A stretch of DNA of 64,000 nucleotides from Halopiger aswanensis. GTDB lineage: Archaea > Halobacteriota > Halobacteria > Halobacteriales > Natrialbaceae. The stretch spans positions 806,001 to 870,000 of the forward strand of contig NZ_RAPO01000002.1 of assembly GCF_003610195.1 (NCBI RefSeq), in the 5' to 3' direction. The position numbers and the translations under genes are program-made. How positions within the stretch are numbered: the first letter of the stretch is position 1; each line of letters begins with the position of its first letter. Of this stretch, positions 9,298-17,771 are shown piece after piece. The notes beneath the pieces are model-generated. The model made no database searches. It was not told the origin of the DNA and worked only from the letters and a program-made list of their open reading frames with translations.

Positions 9298-9311
9298 GAT
9301 TATATATAATC
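9298..9311. promoter_or_regulatory. Palindromic TATA element of the lctP promoter
   Basis: GATTATATATAATC is a perfect 14-bp palindrome and the strongest A/T element before lctP. It would place transcription start near 9330 and leave a leader of about 80 bases carrying GAGGTGA before the ATG. Because it is symmetrical it could recruit TBP in either direction or bind a dimeric repressor. Confidence 0.5.
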
Positions 9312-9410
9312 GTTGTATGGTTCCCTCTCTCATGCCAGGTTCAATTCCACATGGCATCGACAGGGACCGCATATCACCGGCTTCCGTAGCGGGGTACAGA
9401 GGTGAGACCG

Positions 9411-11147
9411 ATGGCTAGCGGGCTCGAGATCGCGGCCGCAGCGTTGCCGCTCGTTCTGGCTGGCGTCCTCCTCGTTGGGCTGCTCTGGCCCGCCACGCGG
9501 TCGATGCCGATCGCCTACGTCACTGCAGTGGCTGTCGGGCTCGGCATCTGGGGGATGCCGGTCGATTACGTGGCCGCAGCGTCGATCGTCGGCGCCATGA
9601 CGGCGATACAGATCCTCTGGATCGTCTTCGGCGCGTTGCTCCTGCTATACACGCTGATGCAGGCCGGCGCGTTCGACCGCATCAACCAGGGGTTCGCAAC
9701 GATCAGCGACGATCGACGAGTACAGATCATTCTGCTCGGACTCTTCCTCGCCGCGTTCATCGAGGGGGCAGCTGGCTTCGGCACTCCGGCGGCGGTCGTC
9801 GCCCCGCTCTTACTGGCCCTCGGCTTCCCGGCGCTTGCCGCGGTGATCGCCGGACTGATCGGTCACATACTCGCGGTCACGTACGGGGCCGTCGGGACGC
9901 CGATTATCATCGGGATCGAAAACCCGCTGGCCTCGGCTGAGGCGACGAATACGGCGATCACCAACGCCGGGTTTACCGTTCAGGAGTACTCCCTCGAGGT
10001 CGCTGTGTGGGCGGCGACTTACCACACGCTCATCGGCTTCGTGATGCCGCTTTTCGCGGTCGGCATGGTCGTTTACTTCTTCGGCGACACCGAAGAACGG
10101 AGCCTCGAGCCAATGTGGGAAGTCGCACCGCTGTGTCTGTTTTCGGGAATCGCGTTCGTCGTCCCGTACTGGCTGTCGGCACAGATCAGTGCGGAGTTCC
10201 CAAGCTTGGTGGGTGCGATGGTCGGCGGTGCGATCGTCGTCAGCACGCTCAAAGCAGGCTACTTCACGCCTGACGAAGAGTGGGACTTCCCGCCCCGCGA
10301 GGAGTGGCCCGACCACTGGGTCGGAACGATCGAACCCGGCCAGTCCAGTTCGCCAGACGTGACCAGCGGCACCGGCGACCCTGCGGCTGCGGACGGCGGC
10401 GTCAGCTCGGCCAACATGTCGCTGCTCCGTGCCTGGACGCCGTACATTCTGCTGGTCGTCTTGCTCGTCGTCACGCGAGTCGTCGATCCGCTTCCGTCCA
10501 TCCTGCAGCAGTTCGGAACGCAGTGGACCAACATCCTCGGCACGGGACTCAGCGGCGGGATCGACTGGGTGTACGTCCCCGGCTTCTGGTTGGTGGTCTG
10601 TGCGCTGATCGCGATCCCCCTGTACGGGATGTCCGGACGGCAGGTCAAATCCGCCTTCGCGGAGACGGGGCAGAAACTCGTTTCACCGCTGATCGCGCTC
10701 GTGTTCGTCATCGCGATGGTCCAGGTGATGCTCCAGTCGGGCGCTCACGCGGAGAGCGCCGAGAGTATGATCTTCGTCCTCGCCCAGACGACTGCGGACA
10801 TCGTCGGTCCGGCCTATCCGTTCATCTCCGCGCTCATCGGCGCGCTCGGCGCGGCGATGGCCGGCTCGAACACGGTGTCGAACATCACCTTCGGCGGCTT
10901 CCAGTTCGAGGCCGCCCAACAGCTCGGGCTGCCGACGCAGATCATCGTCGGCGCCCAGGCCGTCGGCGGCGCCATCGGCAACCTCGTGGCGATCCACAAT
11001 GTCGTCGCCGCGCTCGCGACCGTCGGCCTCGTCGGTCAGGAAGGCCGCGTGATGCGGTTGAACCTGATCCCGCTGATCTACTACGCGACCGGGGTCGGGA
11101 TCGTCGCGACGCTGTTCAGCTACGTCCTCTTCCCCGGCCTCTTCTAG
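9411..11147 (+). CDS. lctP: L-lactate permease, LctP family (copy 1)
   Basis: The 578-residue polytopic membrane protein has a dozen or more hydrophobic segments, the LctP-type stretch IEGAAGFGTPAAVVAPLL near 123, and the C-terminal block GSNTVSNITFGGFQFEAA followed by AQAVGGAIGNLVAIHNVVAA. The family imports lactate (and often glycolate) by proton or sodium symport. The ATG at 9411 is chosen over a GTG at 9402 because GAGGTGA lies five bases before it and overlaps the GTG. It is divergent from lutC, which supports co-regulation with L-lactate oxidation. A close paralogue lies at 12470. The hydrophilic loop near residues 300-345 differs most between the two. Confidence 0.95.
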   Translation: MASGLEIAAAALPLVLAGVLLVGLLWPATRSMPIAYVTAVAVGLGIWGMPVDYVAAASIVGAMTAIQILWIVFGALLLLYTLMQAGAFDRINQGFATISDDRRVQIILLGLFLAAFIEGAAGFGTPAAVVAPLLLALGFPALAAVIAGLIGHILAVTYGAVGTPIIIGIENPLASAEATNTAITNAGFTVQEYSLEVAVWAATYHTLIGFVMPLFAVGMVVYFFGDTEERSLEPMWEVAPLCLFSGIAFVVPYWLSAQISAEFPSLVGAMVGGAIVVSTLKAGYFTPDEEWDFPPREEWPDHWVGTIEPGQSSSPDVTSGTGDPAAADGGVSSANMSLLRAWTPYILLVVLLVVTRVVDPLPSILQQFGTQWTNILGTGLSGGIDWVYVPGFWLVVCALIAIPLYGMSGRQVKSAFAETGQKLVSPLIALVFVIAMVQVMLQSGAHAESAESMIFVLAQTTADIVGPAYPFISALIGALGAAMAGSNTVSNITFGGFQFEAAQQLGLPTQIIVGAQAVGGAIGNLVAIHNVVAALATVGLVGQEGRVMRLNLIPLIYYATGVGIVATLFSYVLFPGLF

Positions 11148-11213
11148 GGCCGGGAAGGAGGGTTCCATTTCGACAACCGGAGATTCGACACAGGACGGGA
11201 CGTCACGAATCAG

Positions 11214-11540
11214 ATGAATACGGTGCTACTCGAGCGACGGACCGACGACGAACGGCTGGCCAGCGTCGCCATCGTCGACGGGCCCCGGCTACTCGAGGTC
11301 CCGGGCCCGGACGCGACGGTCGACGGACCCGAATTCGCGCTCGGCGAGCACGCCGCTCCCGAGGCGCGCGACGCGATCATCGCGGGCGGCACCGGCGACG
11401 GAGGCCGCGTCGGTTCTCGGTTCGTTCTCGCTCGAGGCGTATCGACTGGTCGTGACGAACGCCGGACGCGGACGACGCCGAACCCGTGAGCGACGAACTG
11501 TCGCCGCGCGGACCGGTTTCACCCGAGCGTCGGCGTGAAC
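11214..11540 (+). pseudogene. Possible decayed small gene (frameshifted hypothetical)
   Basis: An ATG at 11214 opens a 91-codon frame with protein-like sequence (MNTVLLERRTDDERLASVAI and GPEFALGEHAAPEARDAI) up to about 11395. The frame then turns into an Arg-rich low-quality stretch. The frame beginning at 11401 instead continues plausibly as EAASVLGSFSLEAYRLVVTN and runs to a stop at 11540. One inserted base, or two deleted, near 11395-11400 would explain this. No TATA element or known domain is seen. It could be a decayed gene, a sequencing error, or chance, since GC-rich DNA keeps all frames open. Confidence 0.3.
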
Positions 11541-12142
11541 CGATCGGGCCCGAGGAAGTTCCAGATGTGGCCGCGCTCTTCCGGCGGGTCGACGCCCGGC
11601 AACTCCTTCAGCGCGGGCTGGATCGCGTTCCACCAGCCCTCGTCCGTTTCGAACTCCGCGGGGTGATCCGGGTAGACGTTCTCGAGGAAGTCGGACTTTC
11701 TGGCGCTCGGGTTTTCGATGAGGTACTCGTAGGACGCGAGGAGGGCCTCCCGGCGGGCCTCGAGCGTCGCACCCGTGCCGGGGAGGTCGACCGCAGCCAT
11801 CGCTTCTCGGACCGCGGGCGGCGGGCTCTCCGTCTCGGATCGGGTCGCAGTCTGCTGATGTTCCAGATTCGGATCCGGGTCCGGGTCCGGATCGCCCTCG
11901 ATCGGGACCCACCAGACCCGTCCGCGAGCGCCGACCTTGCGCGTCTCGAGCGTTCCGTCCTCGACGAGGGCGTTGAGTTTGTTGTGCGCGGTCCGCCGCG
12001 AGCAGTCCAGGTGGTCCATGACGTCGTCCGCCGTCAGCGGGCGGCCGAGATCCTCCCGGTCGTCGAACGCCTCGAGGGCGGCCGTCGCCGGGATTCGGTC
12101 CGCGTACTGACCCTGGCCGTTTCGCTCACGATCGTCGCTCAT
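11519..12142 (-). CDS. Winged-helix DNA-binding regulator of the lactate region
   Basis: The 207-residue protein has an N-terminal winged helix-turn-helix at residues 20-80 (PLTADDVMDHLDCSRRTAHNKLNALVEDGTLETR is its core). A DPDPDPDPN linker and a C-terminal domain of unknown function, rich in Trp and Glu (EGWWNAIQPALKELPG), follow. It has no ligand-binding domain I recognise. The start at 12142 is favoured over 12181 because the palindrome GCATATGC, its likely TATA box, is centred 27 bases upstream. It lies between two lactate permease genes and is divergent from the second, so it is the best local candidate for control of lactate genes. Confidence 0.75.
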   Translation of the reverse strand: MSDDRERNGQGQYADRIPATAALEAFDDREDLGRPLTADDVMDHLDCSRRTAHNKLNALVEDGTLETRKVGARGRVWWVPIEGDPDPDPDPNLEHQQTATRSETESPPPAVREAMAAVDLPGTGATLEARREALLASYEYLIENPSARKSDFLENVYPDHPAEFETDEGWWNAIQPALKELPGVDPPEERGHIWNFLGPDRFTPTLG

Positions 12143-12469
12143 GCGAAAGACCTGCACACACGTCTGCATATGCCTTTGCATCTCGCCGAATACGGGTTAG
12201 CGACCGATCGGACGCGCCGATCGAGCGCGTTCGACGGTGCGAGTCGAGTGTCGCCGTCGGTACTCGCCGGACCCGACCGGCGACCATCGAGGGAGTCGCT
12301 CGCCGCGAGTGACCGCAGAGGCGTTCGCCGATCGTCCCGCGTTAGCCGAGCGAGAAGTCGTGCGAGACGTTCACTGGGTCCGGTAGCTATAAACGGTCGA
12401 TCTTCCCATGATATATTATGACATGATTAACTCGCGACGGTACTCGTGCACGGGGAAGAGGTGGAGTCG
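12143..12469. promoter_or_regulatory. Divergent promoter region between regulator and second lctP
   Basis: No gene is seen in these 327 bases. Near the regulator, TGCA recurs at 12153, 12165 and 12177, and the perfect palindrome GCATATGC (12166-12173) forms the TATA box of the leaderless regulator transcript. Near the permease, ATATATTATG (12411-12420) is the likely TATA box, followed by the ribosome-binding motif GAGGTGG at 12459-12465. The palindrome over the regulator's own promoter suggests autoregulation. Confidence 0.5.
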
Positions 12470-14251
12470 ATGGCTGAGTTGATCGCGGTCGCCCTCGCGG
12501 CGGTCCCGCTGATCGTCGTCAGCGTGCTCCTCGTCGGCTTCCTCTGGCCCGCCACGCGCGCGATGCCGATCGCTTGGCTCTCGGCGCTCGTCGTCGCCGC
12601 GTTCGGCTGGGGGATGCCCGTTAGATGGTTGGCCGCGGCGACCATCGAAGGGGTGTTGATCGCCGTCCAGATCCTCTTTATTGTCTTCGGGGCGCTCGTC
12701 CTGTTGTACACGATGCTTCGGGCGGGGGCGTTCGACGTACTCAACGCCGGATTCGCGCGAATCAGCGACGATCGTCGCGTCCAGATCGTCCTGATCGCGT
12801 TCTTCCTCTCGACGTTCATCGAGGGCGCGGCCGGCTTCGGGGCGCCGGCCGCGGTCGTTGCACCGCTGCTGCTCGGCCTGGGCTTCCCCGCGCTGGCCGC
12901 CGTCGTCGCCGCACTGATCGGCCACATCATCGCGGTTACCTACGGCGCAGTCGGGACGCCGATCATCGTGGGTATCAGGGAACCGATGGCGAACGTCTCC
13001 GGGATCGCGTCGGCGATCGAATCCGGCGGGCTGACGCCGAACGAGTTCGCGGTCAACGTCGCCGCGTGGGCCGCGACCTACCACCTGCTGGTCGGCTTCG
13101 TCATGCCGCTTTTCGTCGTCGGGATGGTCGTCTACTTCTTCGGCGACTCCGACGATCGATCGATCAGACCGGCGCTCGCGGTGTGGCCCCTCTGTCTGTT
13201 CGCCGGCCTGGCTTTCGTGGTTCCCTACTGGCTGTCCGCGTGGTTCATCAGCGCCGAATTCCCGGCGCTCGTGGGCTCGATGGTCGGTGCGGCGATCACG
13301 ATCGCCGCGCTCCGCGCGGGATACTTCCTCCCCGACGAGGAGTGGACCTTTCCCGACCAGAGCGAGTGGCCCGACCACTGGACCGGATCGATCCAGCCGA
13401 CGGACGCCAGGAGCGTCCTCGCCGGAACACACGATATCTCGCTCGCACGCGCCTGGTCTCCGTACCTCCTGCTGGTCGTGTTATTGATGTTCACCCGCCT
13501 CTTCGACCCGTTCCCGGCCCTGCTTCGCGGTGAGCAGGTGTCGCTTTTCGGGCGGCAAGTGTCGCTCGTGCTGGGAACGACCGCGACGGAGTTCGGCGAG
13601 TTCACCGTCGGCCTGTTCCTCTTCGAGTGGACGAACGTTCTCGGGACCGGTCTCGGAAGCGGCATCAACTTCGTTTCCGTCCCCGGCACCTGGCTGCTGG
13701 TGAGCGCGATCGTGGCGGTCAGCCTCTTCGATATGAATCGTCGGCAGATCGCGGAGGCGTGGGGCGGCGCGACCTCGAAGCTGATCTCGCCGCTGATCGC
13801 GCTGGTGTTCGTGCTCGCGATGGCGCAGGTGATGCTTCAATCGGGCTCGCACGCCGAAGGGACCGAGAGCATGATCGTCGTCCTCGGTACCGCGACGGCG
13901 AACGTGGTCGGGCCGGCTTACCCGATGGTCGCCGCGCTCATCGGCGCGCTCGGCGCCGCGCTCGTCGGATCGAACACCGTCTCGAACATCACGTTCGGCC
14001 CGTTCCAGTTCGTGGCGGCCCAGCGACTCGGCTTCTCGAAGGAACTGATCGTCGGCGCCCAGGCCGTCGGCGGCGCGATCGGCAATCTCGTGGCGATCCA
14101 CAACGTCGTCGCCGCACTCGCGACCGTCGACCTCATCGGCGAGGAGGGGCGCGTGATCCGACTCAATCTGGTCCCGCTCGTCTACTACACCGTGTTCGTC
14201 GGCTTCTGGGCGCTCCTGTTTACCTACGTGCTCTTCCCGGAGGTGTTCTAA
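12470..14251 (+). CDS. lctP: L-lactate permease, LctP family (copy 2)
   Basis: This 593-residue permease is paralogous to the one at 9411 along its length. It shares IEGAAGFGAPAAVVAPLL, the FVVPYWLSAWF segment, GSNTVSNITFGPFQFVAA and AQAVGGAIGNLVAIHNVVAA. It has a longer central loop near residues 330-380 (RGEQVSLFGRQVSLVLG). The ATG at 12470 follows GAGGTGG by four bases; a GTG at 12446 is less likely. It is followed 83 bases later by the FAD/Fe-S dehydrogenase on the same strand, so this copy probably serves D-lactate or glycolate uptake while copy 1 serves L-lactate. That division is inferred from gene order only. Confidence 0.95.
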   Translation: MAELIAVALAAVPLIVVSVLLVGFLWPATRAMPIAWLSALVVAAFGWGMPVRWLAAATIEGVLIAVQILFIVFGALVLLYTMLRAGAFDVLNAGFARISDDRRVQIVLIAFFLSTFIEGAAGFGAPAAVVAPLLLGLGFPALAAVVAALIGHIIAVTYGAVGTPIIVGIREPMANVSGIASAIESGGLTPNEFAVNVAAWAATYHLLVGFVMPLFVVGMVVYFFGDSDDRSIRPALAVWPLCLFAGLAFVVPYWLSAWFISAEFPALVGSMVGAAITIAALRAGYFLPDEEWTFPDQSEWPDHWTGSIQPTDARSVLAGTHDISLARAWSPYLLLVVLLMFTRLFDPFPALLRGEQVSLFGRQVSLVLGTTATEFGEFTVGLFLFEWTNVLGTGLGSGINFVSVPGTWLLVSAIVAVSLFDMNRRQIAEAWGGATSKLISPLIALVFVLAMAQVMLQSGSHAEGTESMIVVLGTATANVVGPAYPMVAALIGALGAALVGSNTVSNITFGPFQFVAAQRLGFSKELIVGAQAVGGAIGNLVAIHNVVAALATVDLIGEEGRVIRLNLVPLVYYTVFVGFWALLFTYVLFPEVF

Positions 14252-14334
14252 TCCGATGACCGAGAACGCGACCGTACCGTCCGACGACTACAGACGAACT
14301 GCAGCGACACGTAGCAACCGATCCAACCGAACAC

Positions 14335-17300
14335 ATGGCAACTGATCCAACTGATTCCACCGATCCGATCGTGTCGGCCGATCGACCGACGACAGACCAG
14401 GACCCTGCACTCGATCCGCAGGCGAACTACGACTACCGCAGCGACGATATCGATCGGCCGGAGCTGGTCGCCGACCTCGAGCGGCGGATCGCCGGCGAGG
14501 TCCGCGCTGACTCGTACTCACGTCAGCTGTACGCGACCGACGCGAGCATCTACGAGGTGACGCCGATCGGGGTCGTCTTCCCGCGATCGACCGAGGACGT
14601 CGCCGCCGTCGTCGAGTACTGCGCCGAGCGGGGGATTCCGGTGCTACCCCGCGGCGGCGGAACGAGCCTCGCCGGCCAGACCGTCAACGAGGCCGTCGTC
14701 CTCGATTTCACGAGAGACATGGACGGCGTCGTCGACGTCGATCCAGACGCGCGGCGGGCGACCGCCCAGACGGGGATCTACCTCGAGTCGCTTAACGAGG
14801 CGCTGGCACCCCACGGACTGAAGTTCGCGCCCGATCCCGCCTGGGGGGACAAGAGCGCGCTCGGCGGCGCGATCGGCAACAACTCGACCGGCGCTCACTC
14901 CCTGCAGTACGGGAAGACCGACGCCTACGTCGAGGAGGTCGAGGTCGTCCTCGCGGACGGCACCGTCACGACCTTCGGCGAGGTCGCCGTCGACGACCTG
15001 CCCGAGCTCGCCGACGGCGACGACCTCGAGGCGGCGATCTACGCCGAGGTGGCTCGCATTTTAGAGGAGCGGGGCGACCTGATCGAGGAGACCTATCCCG
15101 ACCTCAAGCGCAACGTCTCCGGCTACAACCTCGACTGGCTCGTCGAGGACGCTCGCGGTGCCGAGCGCGGGATCGGCGAACCCGACGCCGAGGGCGGCAC
15201 CGTCAACCTCGCGAAACTGCTCTGTGGCAGCGAGGGGACCCTGGCGATCGTCACCGAGGCGACGGTGTCGCTCGAGCCGATCCCCGAGGAAAAGAGCATG
15301 GCCCTGCTGGCCTACGAGTCGGTACTCGACGCGATGGACGACGTCGAGCCGATCGTCGACCACGATCCCGCCGCGGTCGAGGTGATCGACGACGTGATGA
15401 TCGACCTCGCCCGGAACACGCCCGAGTTCGCTCCCGTCACCGAGATGCTTCCGGACGGGACGGCCGCCGTGTTAGTCGTCGAGTTCTACGCCGACGACCT
15501 CGACGACGGCAAGCGGAAGGTCGCGAACCTGCTCGCCGATCGCTGCCCGACCGTCGATCCCGACGGCGAGGCCGACGACGAGACCGATCGAACGATCTCC
15601 GACGCCGACGAGCTCGCGTTCGACGCGATCGAGGCCTACGACGCGGACAGTCGGGCGAAGATCTGGAAGCTCCGCAAGTCCGGCCTGCCGATCCTCCTCT
15701 CGCGGACGACCGACGAGAAACACGTCGCGTTCATCGAGGACACCGGGATCCCGCCGGAAAACCTCCGGGCGTTCGTCGCGGACTTTCAGCGGGTCCTCGA
15801 GGATCACGACACCTACGCCAGCTTCTACGCCCACGCCGGCCCCGGCGTCCTCCACATTCGACCGCTCGTGAACACGAAGACGGAAGCGGGACTCGAAGCG
15901 ATGGAATCGATCGCCGACGCCGTGACGGACCTCGTCGTCGAGTACGACGGCTCGGTCTCGGGCGAACACGGCGACGGTCGCGCGCGCACCCAGTGGAACC
16001 GCAAGCTGTACGGCGAGGAGATGTGGGAGACGTTCCAGGAGCTGAAAACGGCGTTCGACCCCGACTGGCTCCTGAACCCGGGACAGGTCGTCTTCCGCGA
16101 CGACGATCCCACCGACATGACGGAGAACCACCGGTTCGGCCCCGACTACGCGTTCGACGCCGGATTCGATCCGCACCTCGAGTGGGACAACGACAACGGC
16201 TTCCAGGGGATGGCCGAGCTCTGTCACGGCTGTGGCGGCTGTCGGGGCGAGCAGTCCACGACGGGGGGCGTGATGTGTCCGACGTTCCGCGCCGAAGACG
16301 AGGAGATCCTCTCGACGCGAGGGCGAGCGAACGCCCTCAGACAGGCGATGAGCGGGAATCTCGATCCCGACGAACAGTTCAGCGACGAGTTCGTCGAGGA
16401 GGTACTGGATCTCTGTATCGGCTGCAAGGGCTGTAAGCACGACTGCCCGAGCGGGGTCGACATGGCCAAGATGAAGGCGGAACTCACCTACGAACACCAC
16501 AAGCGAGCGGGCACCTCGCTACGGGACCGCATGTTCGCCAACTTCGAGACGCTCGCGAAGCTGGGGTCGGCGACCGCGCCGCTCTCGAACTGGGCGACCG
16601 CGATCCCCGGCAGCGGCCTCGTCGCCGAGAAACTGCTCGGCATCTCGCGGGAGCGAGACCTGCCGACGTTCCGGCGAAACACGTTCGCAAAGCGCGTCGC
16701 GGACCACCGGCCAGCCGTCCCGGCGGCGGACGCCGAACGGCGAGTCGTCCTCGTCCCGGACGTCTACACCAACCACGAGTACCCCGAGGCCGGCGAGGCA
16801 GCCCTCGAGGTGCTCGAGGCCGCGGGGGTCCACGTCGAGGTCGCGGAGCCGCGCGACGTGGGCCGCCCCGCCTACTCGAAAGGGCTGCTCGACGAGGCCG
16901 CCGAAAACGCACAGCAGACCGTCCACGACCTGCTGCCCTACGTCGAGGACGGGTACGACGTGGTCCTGCTCGAGCCGTCCGACGCCGTCATGATCCAGTC
17001 GGATTACCGCGACCTGTTCGACCACGAGCAGGTCGAGGCGGTCGCGGAGAACACCTACGGCGTCTGCGAGTACCTCGATACGTTCCGTCTCGACGAGACG
17101 CTCGCGTTCGACGCACCCGACACCCACCTCGCCTATCACGGCCACTGCCACCAGAAGGCCCACGCCAAGGACCACCACGCCGTCGGGGTCCTCCGACGGG
17201 CGGGGTACGCGGTCGATCCGCTCGACTCGACGTGCTGCGGGATGGCCGGTTCGTTCGGCTACGAAGCCGAGCACTACTCGATGAGCAAGGCGATCGGGGA

Positions 17301-17448
17301 GGTGCTGTACGAGCAGGTCGACGACAGCGAGGGCGACCGCGTCGTCGCCCCCGGCGCGTCCTGTCGGACGCAGCTCGGAGACCGGTCCGACGCGGCCGAG
17401 GAGCCGCCGACGCCGATCGAAGTCGTCGCCGAGGCGCTCGCGGAGTAA
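14335..17448 (+). CDS. dld: FAD-binding and Fe-S dehydrogenase, D-lactate dehydrogenase / glycolate oxidase type (GlcD-GlpC fusion)
   Basis: This 1037-residue fusion oxidises a 2-hydroxy acid, probably D-lactate, and passes electrons through Fe-S clusters to the membrane. The FAD-binding type-4 domain has RGGGTSLAGQTV near 106 and NNSTGAHSLQYG near 182. The FAD-oxidase C-terminal domain ends with SGEHGDGRART near 540. Two Fe-S motifs follow, CHGCGGC from 630 and CIGCKGCKHDCP from 694, then a CCG domain with YHGHCHQKAH and CCGMAGSFGY near 967. It lies downstream of lctP copy 2, likely as one operon. The segment FETLAKLGSATAPLSNW near 728 recurs almost identically in the LUD fusion at 5940, so both share one C-terminal module. 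Confidence 0.92.
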   Translation: MATDPTDSTDPIVSADRPTTDQDPALDPQANYDYRSDDIDRPELVADLERRIAGEVRADSYSRQLYATDASIYEVTPIGVVFPRSTEDVAAVVEYCAERGIPVLPRGGGTSLAGQTVNEAVVLDFTRDMDGVVDVDPDARRATAQTGIYLESLNEALAPHGLKFAPDPAWGDKSALGGAIGNNSTGAHSLQYGKTDAYVEEVEVVLADGTVTTFGEVAVDDLPELADGDDLEAAIYAEVARILEERGDLIEETYPDLKRNVSGYNLDWLVEDARGAERGIGEPDAEGGTVNLAKLLCGSEGTLAIVTEATVSLEPIPEEKSMALLAYESVLDAMDDVEPIVDHDPAAVEVIDDVMIDLARNTPEFAPVTEMLPDGTAAVLVVEFYADDLDDGKRKVANLLADRCPTVDPDGEADDETDRTISDADELAFDAIEAYDADSRAKIWKLRKSGLPILLSRTTDEKHVAFIEDTGIPPENLRAFVADFQRVLEDHDTYASFYAHAGPGVLHIRPLVNTKTEAGLEAMESIADAVTDLVVEYDGSVSGEHGDGRARTQWNRKLYGEEMWETFQELKTAFDPDWLLNPGQVVFRDDDPTDMTENHRFGPDYAFDAGFDPHLEWDNDNGFQGMAELCHGCGGCRGEQSTTGGVMCPTFRAEDEEILSTRGRANALRQAMSGNLDPDEQFSDEFVEEVLDLCIGCKGCKHDCPSGVDMAKMKAELTYEHHKRAGTSLRDRMFANFETLAKLGSATAPLSNWATAIPGSGLVAEKLLGISRERDLPTFRRNTFAKRVADHRPAVPAADAERRVVLVPDVYTNHEYPEAGEAALEVLEAAGVHVEVAEPRDVGRPAYSKGLLDEAAENAQQTVHDLLPYVEDGYDVVLLEPSDAVMIQSDYRDLFDHEQVEAVAENTYGVCEYLDTFRLDETLAFDAPDTHLAYHGHCHQKAHAKDHHAVGVLRRAGYAVDPLDSTCCGMAGSFGYEAEHYSMSKAIGEVLYEQVDDSEGDRVVAPGASCRTQLGDRSDAAEEPPTPIEVVAEALAE

Positions 17449-17771
17449 CGCGGAGCGCGGACGCTCGGCGCGAGAGTGTCGGTGACCGTGACGTCCCCTC
17501 CACTCGAGTTGGTCACCGCCTGCGGCCGCGTCGTCCCGATCTCGAGCCACCTCGGGCGAACGCTCGAACTGTGGCACCGCGAACGGTAGCGTGATCAGTC
17601 CCGGATCGCCCGCGAGCGACGACCGCGGTGGCCTGCGCAGCACGAGAGTCCCGCGGCGCTCGAGAACCTGTTCGAGGCGGCCCGGTAGTCTGCGGAATTG
17701 AAACGGAAAATCGAAGCCGACCACGACCGCGGCGGCGTCGGGTCGCGGTCGGCTAGGAGCCGTGGAACCGC
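17449..17771. other. 323-bp intergenic region with no gene seen
   Basis: This separates two convergent units, the D-lactate dehydrogenase and the PGF-CTERM-like protein gene. No start with promoter-like sequence, RNA fold or repeat was recognised. A short A-rich stretch occurs near 17700-17715. Confidence 0.5.

Larger units (their letters stand above)
8707..9410. promoter_or_regulatory. 704-bp divergent lut-lctP regulatory region
   Basis: No convincing gene lies here. It holds the leaderless lutC promoter (TATTAT at 8731-8736), an adjacent inverted repeat (8746-8760), a five-copy 21-bp tandem repeat (8924-9027), a second A/T-rich stretch (CTTATTATAC near 9242), and the lctP promoter with a 14-bp palindromic TATA (9298-9311). 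The lctP mRNA would have a leader of about 80 bases with the ribosome-binding motif GAGGTGA at 9399-9405, five bases before the ATG. The large spacing and number of elements suggest control by more than one factor. Confidence 0.6.

Noticed and set aside
14256-14345. A 29-codon frame between lctP copy 2 and the D-lactate dehydrogenase
   Set aside because: No promoter or ribosome-binding site, no conserved pattern; too short to support.
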